Of a stretch of DNA of 64,000 bases, positions 24,120 through 36,972 are shown in pieces. Numbering within the stretch: the stretch's first letter is position 1; each line of letters opens with the position of its first letter. The stretch is taken from contig JADCRB010000069.1 in assembly GCA_021464245.1 (NCBI GenBank), positions 994,092 through 1,058,091 of the forward strand, written 5' to 3'. The position numbers and the translations under genes are program-made. This DNA is from Carallia brachiata (Eukaryota > Streptophyta > Magnoliopsida > Malpighiales > Rhizophoraceae). Under the pieces are notes generated by a model. That model was not told the DNA's origin. It ran no database searches and saw only the letters and a list, made by a program, of their open reading frames with translations.

Positions 24120-26090
24120 TCACCCAAACAGGGAACCCAGGAGGAGGGGCAAAACGGGAAAACCGATAACAACAGACCAATAGGAGGGTGACAGTTGGCT
24201 GGAAGATGATTGGACATTTTCGAACTGCAGAGAATCAACGGCCAAGGGCATGTTCTCTTGGTCAGGGCTGCACTTGGATTGGTGGGGTGGGTGCGCACTG
24301 TACATGATGGCCCGGAGCACGGCGGAGACGGTGGGTATGTACACCGTTTTGTTGCGGGCGAGCAGCCACGTTAGGCCCATCAGCTGGCAGTCCCTGTTGA
24401 ACATTTTGCTGGCTCTGTCGTCCCCGCCACCTCCGCTCTTGCCTTCCGCTGTCTTGTTGCTGGCCTTCAGCTATAAGTTTACCCACCCATCAAATTCAAT
24501 GGCGTTTTAGCCTTTATTAAGGAAAAAGAAACACATGAATGCAGTTTTTTTTTTTTTTTCAAATTGCGCAGATGGTGGAGGCACGGATTAGTTGGGTGTA
24601 ATAACAAAAGAAGAAAGGTTATGCGGATTGGAATCTTGGTGAAGGACTAAATTGTTTGCAATGTAAAAGGATAGCTGAAAAGAGATGTGGGCACATGGCC
24701 GAGTGGGGTCGTTTTCGGCGGGTTTACCAGAAGCACTTTGGTATGTTTCACAAAAGAGTAAGGCTACCTAAAAATAATTAGGTAACGACGTAAAAAATAT
24801 ACAATTAATCTAACATTATTTATATTCTTACAGTTGTGTGTCAAAAAATTTTTCCATTCACAAAATGGCAAAAAAGAAAAAAACCAAACTCCACATGGCC
24901 ACAATTGTGTGTGACCTCCATTTCACTTTCAAAAGTGCCCCTCTCCACCCACTAACTATTCATGGGCAATTGTCATCAGGCTAAGGAAATTGTACAGTGG
25001 GAACCAGAGATGTCTGACTCTGCCTAGAACAGTTTGAGTTGTCAAAGATGGACAATGAAGCATTTCATGACCTAGACATAAGGAGGATAAGTTTTCACCT
25101 TCAGCTTCACACAAATCTGAAGAGCTCAGAACTCCCAACCCCATTTTCAAGAACCAAAAGGAGAAAAGAGACTTCCTTTAATCAAGGGTTAATTTGTTTC
25201 AAGTAAAATGCACATTACAAAGGCTAAAAGGCAAGCCTACTTGCAAGATTGCATCACCAAAACAATTAGAGCTTTCCCAGATTAATGAAATTAGCAATTC
25301 TAAATAAATCTCAGTGTTGAGATAAACTACTAAAACCCTAGAAAGACAATTTCTTTGGAGACCCCCAACCACAAAACGGACCTAATAAATGCAAATGCAA
25401 ATCCTGATACCTTTGCACCAAACGGCTATAATAAATGCTGATTCCTCAAAAACTGACCTTTTGGAGGGCACCGAGGCATTTAGTACAACCTGCGTACGAG
25501 GAATTCTTGCAATTCTTCTCCAAGTTCCACACGGCGGCAGTGGGAGTGGCATTATTATGAAGCCCATAGCTGACATTGAAAGCTGCCGGGCAGCTCAGGG
25601 AGGTTATTTGGTGGAGCCTAATCCCACAAAAACACAGGATAGCGTCGCAGCTCGCATTGGGCTGGGGAATCTTCACGTTCTTGCTCAACAGCGCGGATTG
25701 CAGAGAGTTCACGCACTTCTGTGAGTCGTCCGGCATCATTGGGAGGTCGGGCTCCGACGATGCCGGAGCTGGGGCAGGGACTTGAAGTGCCGACCTGGCG
25801 TGAGCAGCGAAGAGCCAGGCAGCCAGCACTGGGCAGCACCGGCTGCGGTCCAGGTCCCGGCCGCAGGCGTCGTTGACTCCGCCGAAGAGCTCGTCTGAGA
25901 GGTCCAACCTGCAGGTCTGGGATTCCGTTTGGACCGGAAAGGCAGGGACTGTGTTTGGGTTGGAGTAATCTCCCGGTTTTAACGGCTGGTTCCCGCCGGA
26001 AACCGGTTCGGCAAGTAAACCGGCGAGAGAGTGGGTGACCAAGTAAGAGAAAGAAATGATTGACAGAAAAGTGAGTGTCTGAGACAGCAT
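24120..26090 (-). CDS. SPARK-domain GPI-anchored protein (At4g28100 type)
   Basis: A secreted, GPI-anchored cell-surface protein of unknown molecular role. Two exons on the minus strand, 26090-25458 and 24470-24120, join in frame at a GT-AG intron of about 1 kb, giving 327 residues. The N-terminal 24 residues form a signal peptide. After a Pro-rich spacer come CRLDLSDELFGGVNDACGR and CCPVLAAWLFAAHARSAL, then a Cys-rich SPARK core (CDAILCFCGIRL; CPAAFNVS; CTKCLGALQKL). Exon 2 starts with a Gly/Lys-rich linker and continues with GLTWLLARNKTVYIPTVSAV and CSPDQENMPLAVDS. The tail is a Ser-rich ω-site region followed by about 18 hydrophobic residues, as needed for GPI attachment. Several N-x-S/T sites are present. 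Length is close to the family norm. The upstream leader on the minus strand contains GA-rich tracts near 26500-26540. Confidence 0.93.
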
Positions 26091-27099
26091 TTTCCCCTAT
26101 TTTAAGTGAATCAAGAAGTGGGCTTTCTTGATAGTGCGCTTGTTAATGTTAATTTCAAGATATTAGTTGAGTGCTTTTTGAGTGCAGTAGAAAAAAGTTC
26201 AAGAGAGCCAAAAGCTACGGCTTTTAGCCTCTATGATGAAAGAAGAGACCCAAGAAATGAGCTTTGAATCTTTCTTTTACAAACTTTAAAGTGAAAAGGA
26301 GATTCAGGAGATGCGCAAAAGTGAAAAATGATGGAGCCTGGAGGCGTTTTTGGTATACCTTGTTGTCTGGACTGAAAGGTAAATGTGGTCTAGAAAGGCC
26401 AAAATAAAAAGAAAGAAACTTTGGAGAAGCAATGCAGAACAGCAAACCAAAGAAAAAGGGCTAAAAAAGTTGTAGGGGTCTTGTGGAAGATGAGTTGGAA
26501 GAAGTGTCTGTTCTTGCTCTCTCTTTCTCTTTCTACAACTTTTTAATAATTTCTGTGTCTGCTTAAGAAATTGCAAATTATGGAGTTATCATCCACATGA
26601 AAAAGGCAAAGATCTGTCTCTTGGCCCGATGGTGGTGCATACTGTGTGAGTGTCAAGTTCACGATACTAAGCAACCACGCCTTAATAAACTTATAAAAAA
26701 ATTAAATTTATATGTAAAAATTTAAATTATTAAATTATAAAAATATATTAAATTTTAAAAAATAAATATTTTATTAAATAAATTACATATTTTTATTGTA
26801 TGATTACGTAATGATGCTTATTGCCTTGTTATAGTAATGAATTTTTTTTATTTCATTTGATCTTGAAAAATATAAAATAAAAATCAGATGTGGGGCAGCA
26901 TGGAGAAACAGAAGAGATTCGTTTGGTTTGAGAGAGAGAGAGATAAAAAATAGGAGGGGAAAGCAAGGAGACTGTTGGATGAAGAAGGCTGTCGGGGAGA
27001 TATTTGGCAGATTGCGGTGTCGCTTTCTGTTTCGTTCTTTGTTCTCAATTCAGGCTCGGTGCTAGTAGTTGATCAGAATCGTCTTCAGAAAATATACAT

Positions 27100-27260
27100 G
27101 GAGAAAAAAAATGTAAAACAAATTTATAATAATTAAATAATTATTATTTATAATAAAAATAATAATTTTTTATTAATTTTTATTATAAATATTAATTATT
27201 TAATTATATAAAATAATTAATTAATTACTATATATTTATCCTACATTTGTTTTTCACTCA
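27100..27260. repeat. AT-rich palindromic repeat shared with 57780-57910
   Basis: This block and 57780-57910 share TTTTTATTATAAATATTAAT followed by a TTATATAAAATAATTA-like arm and its complement, indicating copies of one small foldback family. No target-site duplication was identified. Confidence 0.4.
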
Positions 27261-29379
27261 GTGACATTTACCCAATTGCTCACTCATCCCTCTGTCCTTA
27301 ACGTTGCCCCTAATACCATTTTATTAAAAATCCGAACCGGTTTTGTGGTCGAATTGGTGAATCCGTGATCTGAAAGTTAAAATTAGTAACGGAATAAAAC
27401 GGTTAACTAGAGAATACTGTAGTGAATTGTCCATATCAGTGCCAAAAATTTTATTTCTTTTTTTTTTTGAAAAAATAATATATAATTATATGATTTTATT
27501 GGGAATGCTTATTGTTTTAATAATATTTTATCTATTTTTATATATAATATAAAATATCAATTATTTTTTAAACAAGGATTGTCCCACTAGGATGATCGTG
27601 ACGGTAGAAACATTAATCAGCTGAATCGGACTCTAAACCGGGTTATGGTGTGGTCTTGATTTAAAAACTATGTCCAATACTGCAACACAAAATACTAATT
27701 CAAATTAAAAATTACCCAATTCAAATCTCTCCGATTTGATTCGTTTCACTTCTCTAGCTCTAAGCATAAAGTTTGATTGGTGCGATAAATTGATCCAATC
27801 ACCGCTTATGTTGCAAAGATAAGAAACTTGGCTCAAGTAAATAGTACTATTGATGTTCGTCTCCAAATTTACAAACGAACAAAAAAAATCCAAACCAAAA
27901 TTCTATTGAAAGTGAATAAATAAAAAGATGCATATACTCCTTGTTGACAAAATAAGAAATTTGCGGAGAAAATCGATTAATGGGCTAATTTTAAGCTTGA
28001 TCATCAAAGATGAAGATTAGGTTGGTTACAATGTACATCAGTAAAAACACATTTTGGGGTGTAACTTGTCCTGGACTGGGAGATATACATTAATCTGCAC
28101 ATATATTTAAATTTTAAATTCTTTCCTTTCACTCACTCAGCTTGTGGAGTTACTTTCGTTTTTCCTTGTTGGCTACCAATTAAAATGATTGTTCACACTT
28201 CATACACCAAAACGTACAACTGAACTGTTTTTTAATTCCAATAAAATATTGGACTTCTGCGTCCCCACATGAGACCATGATAAGTCTGGGGGTTGAAATT
28301 AATGTGAAATTAATTTATTGTCTTATCCTGATTTTTGGTTCTTAGCAGGATAATATATCTGTATCTTACTACCTCATTTTGTAAAAGTGCCTTCAATTTT
28401 AGTTTCAACGTTGACGCAGCAAAGATGTCTCCATATGTGAATACAAATGGAATTGCTTCAGAAAAAAAAATAAAAATAAAAACTGTAAATATCATTGGCA
28501 AATAATCAAATATGGAAAATAAAAATCCATTGAAACAGGCCGAAGAAAAGGAGAAAACAAAAAAAAGGTGATTCCATAAAAAATTGCAGAATTAATGCCA
28601 ATGGGACTGGTGGAAGCAAGTATCCGCAAAGGATAAAAATAATCTTGTATGATTCGTTCAAAACAGAATAACTGGGACCGTTTGATCTGTGCATTCCTTG
28701 ATTATCCCTTCAATCAGGATGGTCCCTACCATTCCTGGAATTTGCTTTCGTCTGCATCTTCTCTATAGAATTGTTTAGTTGGCGACGAAACGTCAGGCTG
28801 AAAAATGTAAAATCAGCATACCTACCCACCTTTGTTCCTTTTTGGTTATTTGGTTATTAAATTGCCTCAAATGCCCTTGCAATCATATAATTAAATTTTT
28901 TTATCACATTACAAATATATCAATTATTAAATTTATTAATTAACTTTAAAATAATTTTTATTTGTGTGTCTCGTTTAACCTAATTTATAAGAAGAGAGTC
29001 ACTCTCTGAACATTATTAAATCTAAATGGACCTCTTTGAAGTCGACCAAAGCGATTACTGAGTCTGAAATTAGTCTATGAGTACAATCAAACTGACGGTT
29101 AAAGAAAGAGATTGCCCTCAAATGCGAATGCTAGGACTCGAATTCAAGTCGTTAATGAGATGTTATTTAATAATTCAATATAACAGCAGTTACCCACTTC
29201 TTTAACAGATTGTGTGAGATATCATTCTTACTGATTTATTTTATTTAAAAAAAAAAAGAAAGTAAATTATATTTTATTTATAATAATAATAATAATACTA
29301 ATAATACTAGTAATGAGCGTGAATTAAAAAGATGATAAAAAACAAAAACTATGGTGTTTTATCTTCATATATATTTCTT

Positions 29380-29640
29380 TTCTTGGACGTGGGCAGGCCA
29401 GTGGCCAAAGAAACGGAAAGTGGAAATTGGAGAGTAAGGTGGGGTTGCATTGGAAGAAGGGGAAAGGCATCCTAGGGATTTGACTTCCTCTGTAATAGCT
29501 CTTCTGGGCAGCAGTTTCTGCTTGACGCGGCGCAGCTGGCTCACTAAACTTTGCTGCGGGTCCCGACACGAGTCGTGCGTCCGAACGAAAGGCTGCAATC
29601 TGTTTCTCAAGCTATGGTACAAATAAGTTTTGTGTAAAAA
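29380..29640 (-). other. Coding-like island, unrecognised
   Basis: About 250 bp of clearly higher G+C than the flanks, with two overlapping open frames on the minus strand (29324-29569 and 29365-29622). One translation contains QQSLVSQLRRVKQKLLPRRA; the other is Ala-rich. I recognise neither and see no convincing start or splice sites. It may be a captured or decayed exon. Confidence 0.25.
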
Positions 29641-30143
29641 AAAAAATCACAACAAAAATACTTTTTAAAAACATAACTATAAATATATAATAGATATATA
29701 ATAATTTAAATTATTAAATTATAAAAAATATATTAATTTTTTTAAAAAATAAATAAATTATTAAATATTATTAAATTAAATATATATTTTTTATTTCATT
29801 AAAGGTATATGTAATATTACTCCCTCTCAAATCACAAATAAAATTACATACAGCAATAGGTCATTTATACGAAAACTTTTTGAGTCCTCAACCCAACTTT
29901 GCCTTTTTTTTGTACGAAAGTTTGAACTTTGGTTATTGAGCTTAAAAAGTTCTGAATTAAAAAAAAAAAATGTGATCATGGATTCATGGCGTTGAAGAGT
30001 CGATCATGATCGTTGAAAATGGGGTTTGCAGACTTGGCGTCCTTTCGCGAAGGCAGCGAGACGGTGGGGTGACTCTGGCTGGCCTTTTCTCTAATTTTCA
30101 GACATTTCGGCTGCAAGGCTCCTTTCCCCCTCTCGGCTCTCTG

Positions 30144-30176
<33 letters not shown>

Positions 30177-30879
30177 TTTTTTTTTTTTAACAGCTAAATT
30201 ATTTTTTCCTTAAAAAGCAAAATGCACAACGGCTAGTGCATGCATATTTATTTTTTTAATTTGTCTTACATTATGATGATACAGTAAATTATATCATAGT
30301 TTGTGGAGTCTTACCCTCCTTATTGCAAACTTCCCTTAACCATATTCGATGATCTGTAATATTTCCAGTCATCATTCATCAGATGTCTCATATATATATA
30401 TATAGACACACATACAGACACAAGATTTTAAATTGCCTACAAATATTTAAAAATTTTATACAAATCTTACAAATATGATAGTTATGTGTCTTCATCTATA
30501 CCATTTTTTAACAATTAGTGATCAAGATTTCATTTACAATATCCATCGCCCGTCGTTTGAATAATTATCACTGATCACCCGTCAGTAACTACAAGATTAT
30601 ATTTTATTACCTTCATTTTTGTTTTTATTTTTATTTTTCCTTCCACATTTTTTGCTAAGTTGTCAATTAATTGGATCATGGGAGCTCTAAGGAGAACGGG
30701 CAGCACTAATTGGAATGGCTGGAGGATTTTTTCCCCGTGAGTGGAACTTGCGACTGACGTATTAATATCATTATTATCATCGAGATGATTATCACAATTA
30801 GACTGATTCTTATATTATAATTTTCATCTATAAATTCATTTATTTATATGACATTTAGTATAAATATATTAAAAATATC

Positions 30880-31360
30880 AAATCCTAATACTACAAGAAT
30901 TATGAGTTTTTATATTAAAGATATTAAATCTTAATGTCATAAGGATTAAGAGCTTTTATGCTAAAAATACTAAATCTTAATTCTGCAAGGATTAGAAATT
31001 TTTATATTTAAGATATTAAATCTTAATATGGCAAGTATTATGAATTTTTATCTTAAAGATATCAAATCCTAATATTACAAAGATTATCAGCTTTTAAGTT
31101 AAAAATATCAAAATCCTAATTTTGCCAAGATTAAAAGTTTTATATTAAAGATATCAAATCTTTATGGTACAATTAAAGACATCAAATCCTAATCCCTCAA
31201 AGATTAGGAGTTTTTATTTTGAGTAATGCTAATACTGCAAGGATTAGGATTTTTATATTAAAGATATTAAATCTTAATGTTGTAAGGATTAGAAATTTAT
31301 ATGTTAGGGAGATCAAATCCTAATTACACAAGAATTAGGAGTTTTTATATCCTATAAAAG
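30880..31360. repeat. Tandem array, about eleven 46-bp units with internal dyad
   Basis: Units begin AAATC(C/T)TAAT at 30880, 30926, 30972, 31018, 31064, 31111, 31156, 31184, about 31224, 31269 and 31315. The period is 46-47 bp, except that the unit at 31156 is shortened to 28 bp. The consensus contains TCCTAAT, then about nine bases, then ATTAGGA, so each unit can form a small hairpin or bind a dimeric factor. The rest of each unit is T-rich and ends TTAAAGATAT. The last unit runs straight into CCTATAAAAG, a good TATA box. This resembles a repeated enhancer in an LTR U3 region, but no second LTR, PBS or coding region was found. Confidence 0.85.
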
Positions 31361-31379
31361 AAATATTGCATTTAAGGAA

Positions 31380-31760
31380 ACAGTACACAGTCAAGTTCAA
31401 AAAGCCACCCCTATATAAAGAAAGGCTCAAAATGACCCAAAACAAACCAAAAAACCGAAAGGGGAAGGGCACCAGAATATACATAATCTAGCTAGAGAAA
31501 AACCTGGGTTCAAAGCCCAGAAAGGCCCAGCCTACAGGCCAAGGGGCAGAATGTCGTAGAAGCTTCCCACAGCCCTACACACAGGGAGGGCCCAGCATCG
31601 GTGGACACTAATGAGAGAACCACCTTCGACAAGCAGCTACACGTTATGAAACCTACAACAAACCATCAACCCCGACCAAATCCATCACCGGCCAAGAGGG
31701 TTGTTGTTCTCAATATTACAGCTTTTTCTGTGTAAGATAAGGATTAATCATTTAAACATC
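31380..31760. other. G+C-richer non-coding segment after the 46-bp array
   Basis: About 370 bp of more balanced composition directly follow the TATA box of the array. On the minus strand the text resembles the 3' untranslated end of a plant LINE (several stop codons, a T-rich closing section, then CTTAAATGCAATATTTC), but no RNase H motif is present. Alternatively it is the transcribed leader of an LTR element. Origin is unresolved. Confidence 0.3.
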
Positions 31761-32021
31761 AAGTAACTTTTCAATCTAGTGGAAAACCAGGAACTTTTCA
31801 TTCTAGTGCCGTTGTGGTTCTCAATTATTGATGCATTATTATTAGTATTATTATTATTATTATTTGGTTGAATATTGATATATCATTATACTGCTAAGAA
31901 AAGGCCATTCGGTATGGAAGCTGGCAAGCTGCACTATCATGATGGAATCAGAACATTACTCAAATGCTAGTGGGCTTAGTGTCTGATTACATCATAAACA
32001 AGATAGATACTTGTATAACTG

Positions 32022-32098
32022 GAATGAGCTAATGGGTATGTGTCCCCCAAAAAAAAAAACAGAGAGAAAAAAAAAAAAGAAGAATTAGCTAATGGGTA
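32022..32098 (+). mobile_element. Solo poly-A micro-insert with about 17-bp TSD
   Basis: GAATGAGCTAATGGGTA (32022-32038) and GAATTAGCTAATGGGTA (32082-32098) flank 43 bases consisting of TGTGTCCCCC followed by A runs interrupted by CAGAGAG. One mismatch in the duplication. Confidence 0.65.
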
Positions 32099-33187
32099 CA
32101 GAACCAGACAGCTCCATGATGGCATTATGGTTAGTATGCAGTCATTTTAGGGGCCTATTAGTAGAACTTTTCCTTCGAATGTAGTTCGTTAAGCCCACCT
32201 GACTCATGTAGCACAATGTTTTATGGAGCCTAGTAGACACTATAAAGTTAAAGTTATTTAGGTGTTGATGTTTAAGAAAACAAAAAACAGAGAGAGATGA
32301 AGTCCCATATATTTAAATTAAAGTATACACGTAATTGTAGTTGTGGTAGGCAAATTTTGGTCGTCCACAGGTGCAAAGTGGCAACACATATCATAGAGTA
32401 ATGCTATACATAAATTTTTTTTGATCAATTAATAATATACATATTATTAGTTACACTAAGTTTTTTTTGTTTATATCTACCAATTTTTTTAATTAGTTAA
32501 TGTTGTGACACTTATTTATATATCACCTTAAATTGTGGTGCACACACAAAAAATAAAACGGATTGAACCGCGCTGTTTTTAAGTACAAAGTTGTTAATAA
32601 AATCCTAATAAACCACGATACTCTTATCATATGGTGCACACTAACAGATCTTCATATATTGTTTTTTTCTCTCTCTTTTTTTTCCCCTCTCAGTCTATTT
32701 CCTTTTTTAGCATTAAATTAATCAATCGGATTTTGCTTGCTAAAAATGAAAATCACTATAATTGAGGGAAAAAAAAAAGCAAAGACAAAATGATGTGCAA
32801 ATATGAGACTCTGTTAATTCTCAAAAAAGAGGGTAAATCTTAGTATGACAGAAAAATTATTCTATCATAAATTGATAGTCACGAGTTCACATTTTAAAAA
32901 TATTTACGTTGATACTTCTCTGCACCTTATAAATGTGAAAGTCTAGTACAGTATGACGTCATAAATTCCGTTTTTATTCATTTTGTTAATTCTTTTTTCC
33001 TTTTGTTAATTCTTCAAACAAGAAAAAGCATATTGGGCCTCAGGCCTAGAAGGCGGATTGACAGCTGGGCCGCGTAAAATTGGTTTCCTCACGATCGCAA
33101 ACGTTGTCTTTTGTCGGCTCGAAGAGGGCCGCAAACGTTGTATCCATATATAGCCGTCATTGCCGCCTCTTTTATTTCGAAGGAAAA

Positions 33188-33312
33188 AAAATATATTAAT
33201 ACAAAATTACTATTTAAATCTTAATTATTAATTAAATAATAAATTTAATATAATTAATAATAAATTTAAATAATAAATTCGTATCATTATTTTATATTTA
33301 ATTTTTGTATTA
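33188..33312. repeat. AT-rich foldback (MITE-like), family copy 2
   Basis: Second copy of the repeat at 1945-2108. The left end TTAATACAAAATTACTATTT and the right end ATTTAATTTTTGTATTAA are inverted relatives of each other. No flanking duplication was fixed. Confidence 0.45.
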
Positions 33313-34260
33313 ATGCAGTAAAATTCTATTTCAAACATCACACTCACATGAAAGATTTTGTTTATGACGTGGAATGGGATAGACGTCTAAATAATTTTCT
33401 GGTCCCGTTTTCAATGATTAAAATCCGTTTACATTTTCGTGCGGAAATGTTCATTTCAATTATATGTTTCATCTGGCGATAATGAACCACAGAAGACTTT
33501 CGTTAAATGATTGGTGAAGAATTGTTCTTAATTTCAACAATTAATTGAGCGTAAGTCATCTGTCGGCCATGTCTTCTAATGAAAATTTGCGCTCTTTTTC
33601 CACTCAAAAAAAAAAAAAAAACCAAAAGGTTCGTCTTCAAAAACAAAATAAAGAAGTTTCTGTTTGACTTTGCAGTAAAACCCTCCGTTTTCTGGGAAAA
33701 AAAATGATAAGATTAAGTAGATATATTTAGTAAAATTTATAAGAAATACGTTCAGTATTGAATGATATATTATTTTTTTTAATTTAATACATCGTTAACG
33801 ATTTAATAATTTAAATTATTACATGATTACAATTCCAATTATATTTTTTCAACATGGATTCTTTAATCTACAAACATTTATGCGCAATGCAATGCATTAC
33901 ACATTTAGAAGCAAAAGGGGTCAAAATTAAAAGAGGCGTGTAAGACAAGAATGCACTTTTTTTGTTGAAGCGGAACCCTCTTCGTGGAGAGATCCGACGA
34001 TTGGGGTGGACGACAAAAGTCTTTACGTTATAGTTCCTTCCTTCATTTTGCAGGTACAAAACACTGTAATTATGCTTGTTAATTTCTTCTTGCAAGAAAG
34101 CGACCATTGATTGAAAAGCAAGGATTGATAGGCGGCAAAGGGTCACCGCCCAGGCCCGCACTAGAGTTATAGAAGCATGTCAGACAAGAACGCGCTTTTT
34201 CTTCTTGTGTTGACGTATGGAAATGTAAATACGAAAAAGTGACATTATCATAAGAAAAAA

Positions 34261-34402
34261 TTGTTTAAAAAATTATTTGAATGTAATTAATTAAATTTAA
34301 TATGTAAAAATAATAATAATAATTTTTTTTAATTACACTTATAATTAAAAAAATTATAAATTAAATCTAATTAATTACATTCAATAATTTTTTAAATAAT
34401 TT
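34261..34402. repeat. Short perfect-looking foldback
   Basis: Left arm AAAAAATTATTTGAATGTAA continuing to TTAATTAAATTTAAT is repeated in inverted order on the right (ATTAAATCTAATTAATTACA then TTCAATAATTTTTTAAA). Arms are about 40 bp, with about 55 bases between. Non-coding. Confidence 0.6.
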
Positions 34403-35275
34403 TTTTAAAAAAATATAACAATGCTCCTGTAAATAAGAACACCCAAGCCTAGCCTTGGTCGCCAATGGTGTATGGCACTGCAGGTTGACGGTGGATTTGA
34501 ACTCTATTATCTTCAAATTTTTTTATTATTAAAAGATTTTTCATTTTAGTGTGTTGGAGTGCTTGTAAGTTTTTGTGGACTCGTTTTCTCTATTTTATCT
34601 AGATATCAATTAATTAATTACTAATTATTTTTGTGTTTAAAAATGAAAAGAAATGTAAATGTTCTGGAAATAACGGAATGCGCTTATCAGTTTTTAAAAT
34701 CCTTTATTTGTGAGTTTTTTAAACGGGGCACGTAAGGAGACTCTGACCCTGTTCCCCTGCACAAAGACGGGTGGCCACCCAAGCTACCAACCGCCAACCG
34801 GCTTAACGAGAAGTTGGATCACGAAACATAAATTTTGCGTGTGCGTTTTAAAGGTCAAAAGGAAAAAGTTCCAAGATTCATAAAAGATGATGATTGTCTG
34901 ACGAGAAAATTGTGTCACAAAGTAGAGGGTTCCATTTTAGGGAGAGGTTCCATTACGTGAGGAAAAAATTTATCAAATTTTTTTTTGTAATTTAATTTAT
35001 TAAATTTATTATAAATATATTTATTATAAGTATAATCAAAAAATTATTTTTTCATTGCACAATAAATTTATATAATTATAAATAATTTTTATAAATGATT
35101 TTTAATCAGTTGTATTTTAAATTTTTTTTTTAAAACTTCTTTTTCTAATTATTGACTTTTTTCCCAAAGTAAATAAAGAAAGAGAAATTCCAATGATTGG
35201 AAGGTTCCGTACATTAATTGCTCCACTTTATGTCAAGTTTATGCAATTTCACCATCTTCCTTTAATTTTTGAAGA

Positions 35276-35334
35276 AGCAATGGTACTGGGCAAAAAAAAA
35301 AAAAAAAAAAAGAAAAGAAAAAAGTAGCAATGGT
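35276..35334 (+). mobile_element. Possible solo poly-A micro-insert with 9-bp TSD
   Basis: AGCAATGGT flanks ACTGGGC followed by an A-rich tract. The duplication is short, so replication slippage cannot be excluded. Confidence 0.4.
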
Positions 35335-35393
35335 TGTTGCCTTGATCATGATCAACCATACGCCTTGCTATACGTTTAGCAATTGATGAATGG

Positions 35394-35420
35394 ATATATA
35401 TATATATATATATATATATA
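35394..35420. repeat. AT dinucleotide microsatellite
   Basis: About 13 uninterrupted AT repeats; a typical simple sequence repeat. Confidence 0.95.
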
Positions 35421-36925
35421 GAAGGAAAGTTATTAGGAGAATTTTTATAATACAACGAGTTAAATTTTTTTATAATTATATAGATTTATTATACAACGAA
35501 AATAGTAACATTTTTTTTTTCCTTTTTTCATTGTAATTGTAATTAATGCGGTTATATAATGAATTCATGTAATTGTATTACGGAAATTTTTTTCAGTAAA
35601 TCCATCGGAGCATGTAATGGAACCATTGATGAATCAACGAAAAGTGCAAAATGCTGAAATGAACATAAAGACCGCCTCTCCGGCACTGTTGGGCTGTTCT
35701 TTATTGTGATAATTTATATTTCAGCATTACACTTCCGTCCAAAATGTTGAATTGAACACGAATGTTCAAAACAAAGACCCAACCACATTGTTAATTAAAA
35801 TTTTCTTTTGGAAGATAGATTTGAGTTGGTGGGTAATTGCAGCAACTTAATTTAATCTCAGTCGCCAGTTGCCACCCGTTTGAAGCAGGTAATAGACAAG
35901 AGGCACTACATCGGTCTGGCCGTTTTACCACGGATGCACAGTCAAACACGGTAACAAAATAATTTTTTGTTTGAGAAAAACTTAGCCGTTGTTAAAAGAA
36001 GAAAGTCGTAGTCATGACCGTGTGAATATACCGTAGTTTACACTCTTTGGCTCTACATTCAGTACACATTGATATTTATCTTTGATTAAAAGGTCAAAAA
36101 ATGCGTAAAATATGGTTTGAACTAACCATGCATACCGTCGCACTAAAAAGAACACTTAAAATTAATATGCTTGATATACTTACTTACATTTTTATAAGTA
36201 CATTACATGCATGATTTTAAACTACACAAAATATTTTATTATTTTTTTTATTTAACGTCTTAAATTTTTATTTTTTCCTGATATTTAACATTGCATGTGA
36301 CTTAAATTAAAAAATCTCTCGAACTAAAACGAGCACCTTCAACCATTTGGCGCATGTTCTACATTTATTTGCAACAGATGTTCCTTGAATCCTTGTGTCA
36401 GTACTATTTTTGCAGACTAATTTAAAACCTATCTTAATACTATCTGCATTCACTTGTTTTATCTCCAATGCCATTCGATGACATTTTTAAGGTCCAGATC
36501 TATTTCTTCTGTCTCTAATCGGCTCAATAAAGCTCATTCCTTAGCTAGCCACTGCACGTAAGTGACTTCCTCGTACTACGGAAAGAGGGTGGCGTGCACT
36601 TGGCAACAAGACTTGGCAAGTTTTCATTCGCCTTATAGGCACAGTGAAGTTTATCGTATGAGCACCATTACAACGCGGAGAAATTATGTTTGAAAATTTT
36701 ATTTGAATGTAATTATGTTTTTATTTTTTATAATAAAAAAATATATCTTATTATTTTTTTGTTATAAAAAATAAAAGTATGATGACAAAAAATAAATATA
36801 TAATTGTATTTAAATAATTCTCTCAAACGCAAATCTTTTCGGTACTGTAAATTTTTTGTTATCATATACTTTATTTCCGCTGTTACAAATACCGTGGACG
36901 ATTTTGCATGCATCGGTTTATACAT

Positions 36926-36972
36926 ATAAATAACATGATTTTTTTTTTCAGCAGATAAATAACATGATTTTT
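36926..36972 (-). mobile_element. Solo poly-T micro-insert with 18-bp TSD
   Basis: ATAAATAACATGATTTTT occurs at 36926-36943 and 36955-36972, separated by only TTTTTCAGCAG. The insert itself is 11 bases, so this is either an extreme tail-only insertion or a local duplication. Confidence 0.5.

Larger units (their letters stand above)
26581..30879. other. Gene-free AT-rich interval
   Basis: No accepted gene. It includes AT-rich foldback-like blocks around 26680-26820, 27100-27260 and 29640-29815 that share palindromic motifs such as AATAATTTAAATTATTAAAT, and a possible degraded TIR pair at about 27332 and 27640 (inverted CGGTTT...GATTCAGCTGA). It also has a CT-rich run at 30139-30176 and TAA/TA simple repeats near 29281 and 30390. 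One less AT-rich coding-like island at 29380-29640 is listed separately. Confidence 0.45.

Noticed and set aside
30880..31360. CRISPR-like array
   Set aside because: Units are contiguous and diverged, with no unique spacers; plant nuclear context.
32981..33014. Another poly-T micro-insert (TTTTGTTAATTCTT repeated)
   Set aside because: Only six bases separate the repeats, so a simple tandem duplication explains it.
33868..34161. A 97-codon minus-strand open frame
   Set aside because: No domain recognised, no splice partners, and it sits between two short similar stretches, so an old insertion is as likely as a gene.
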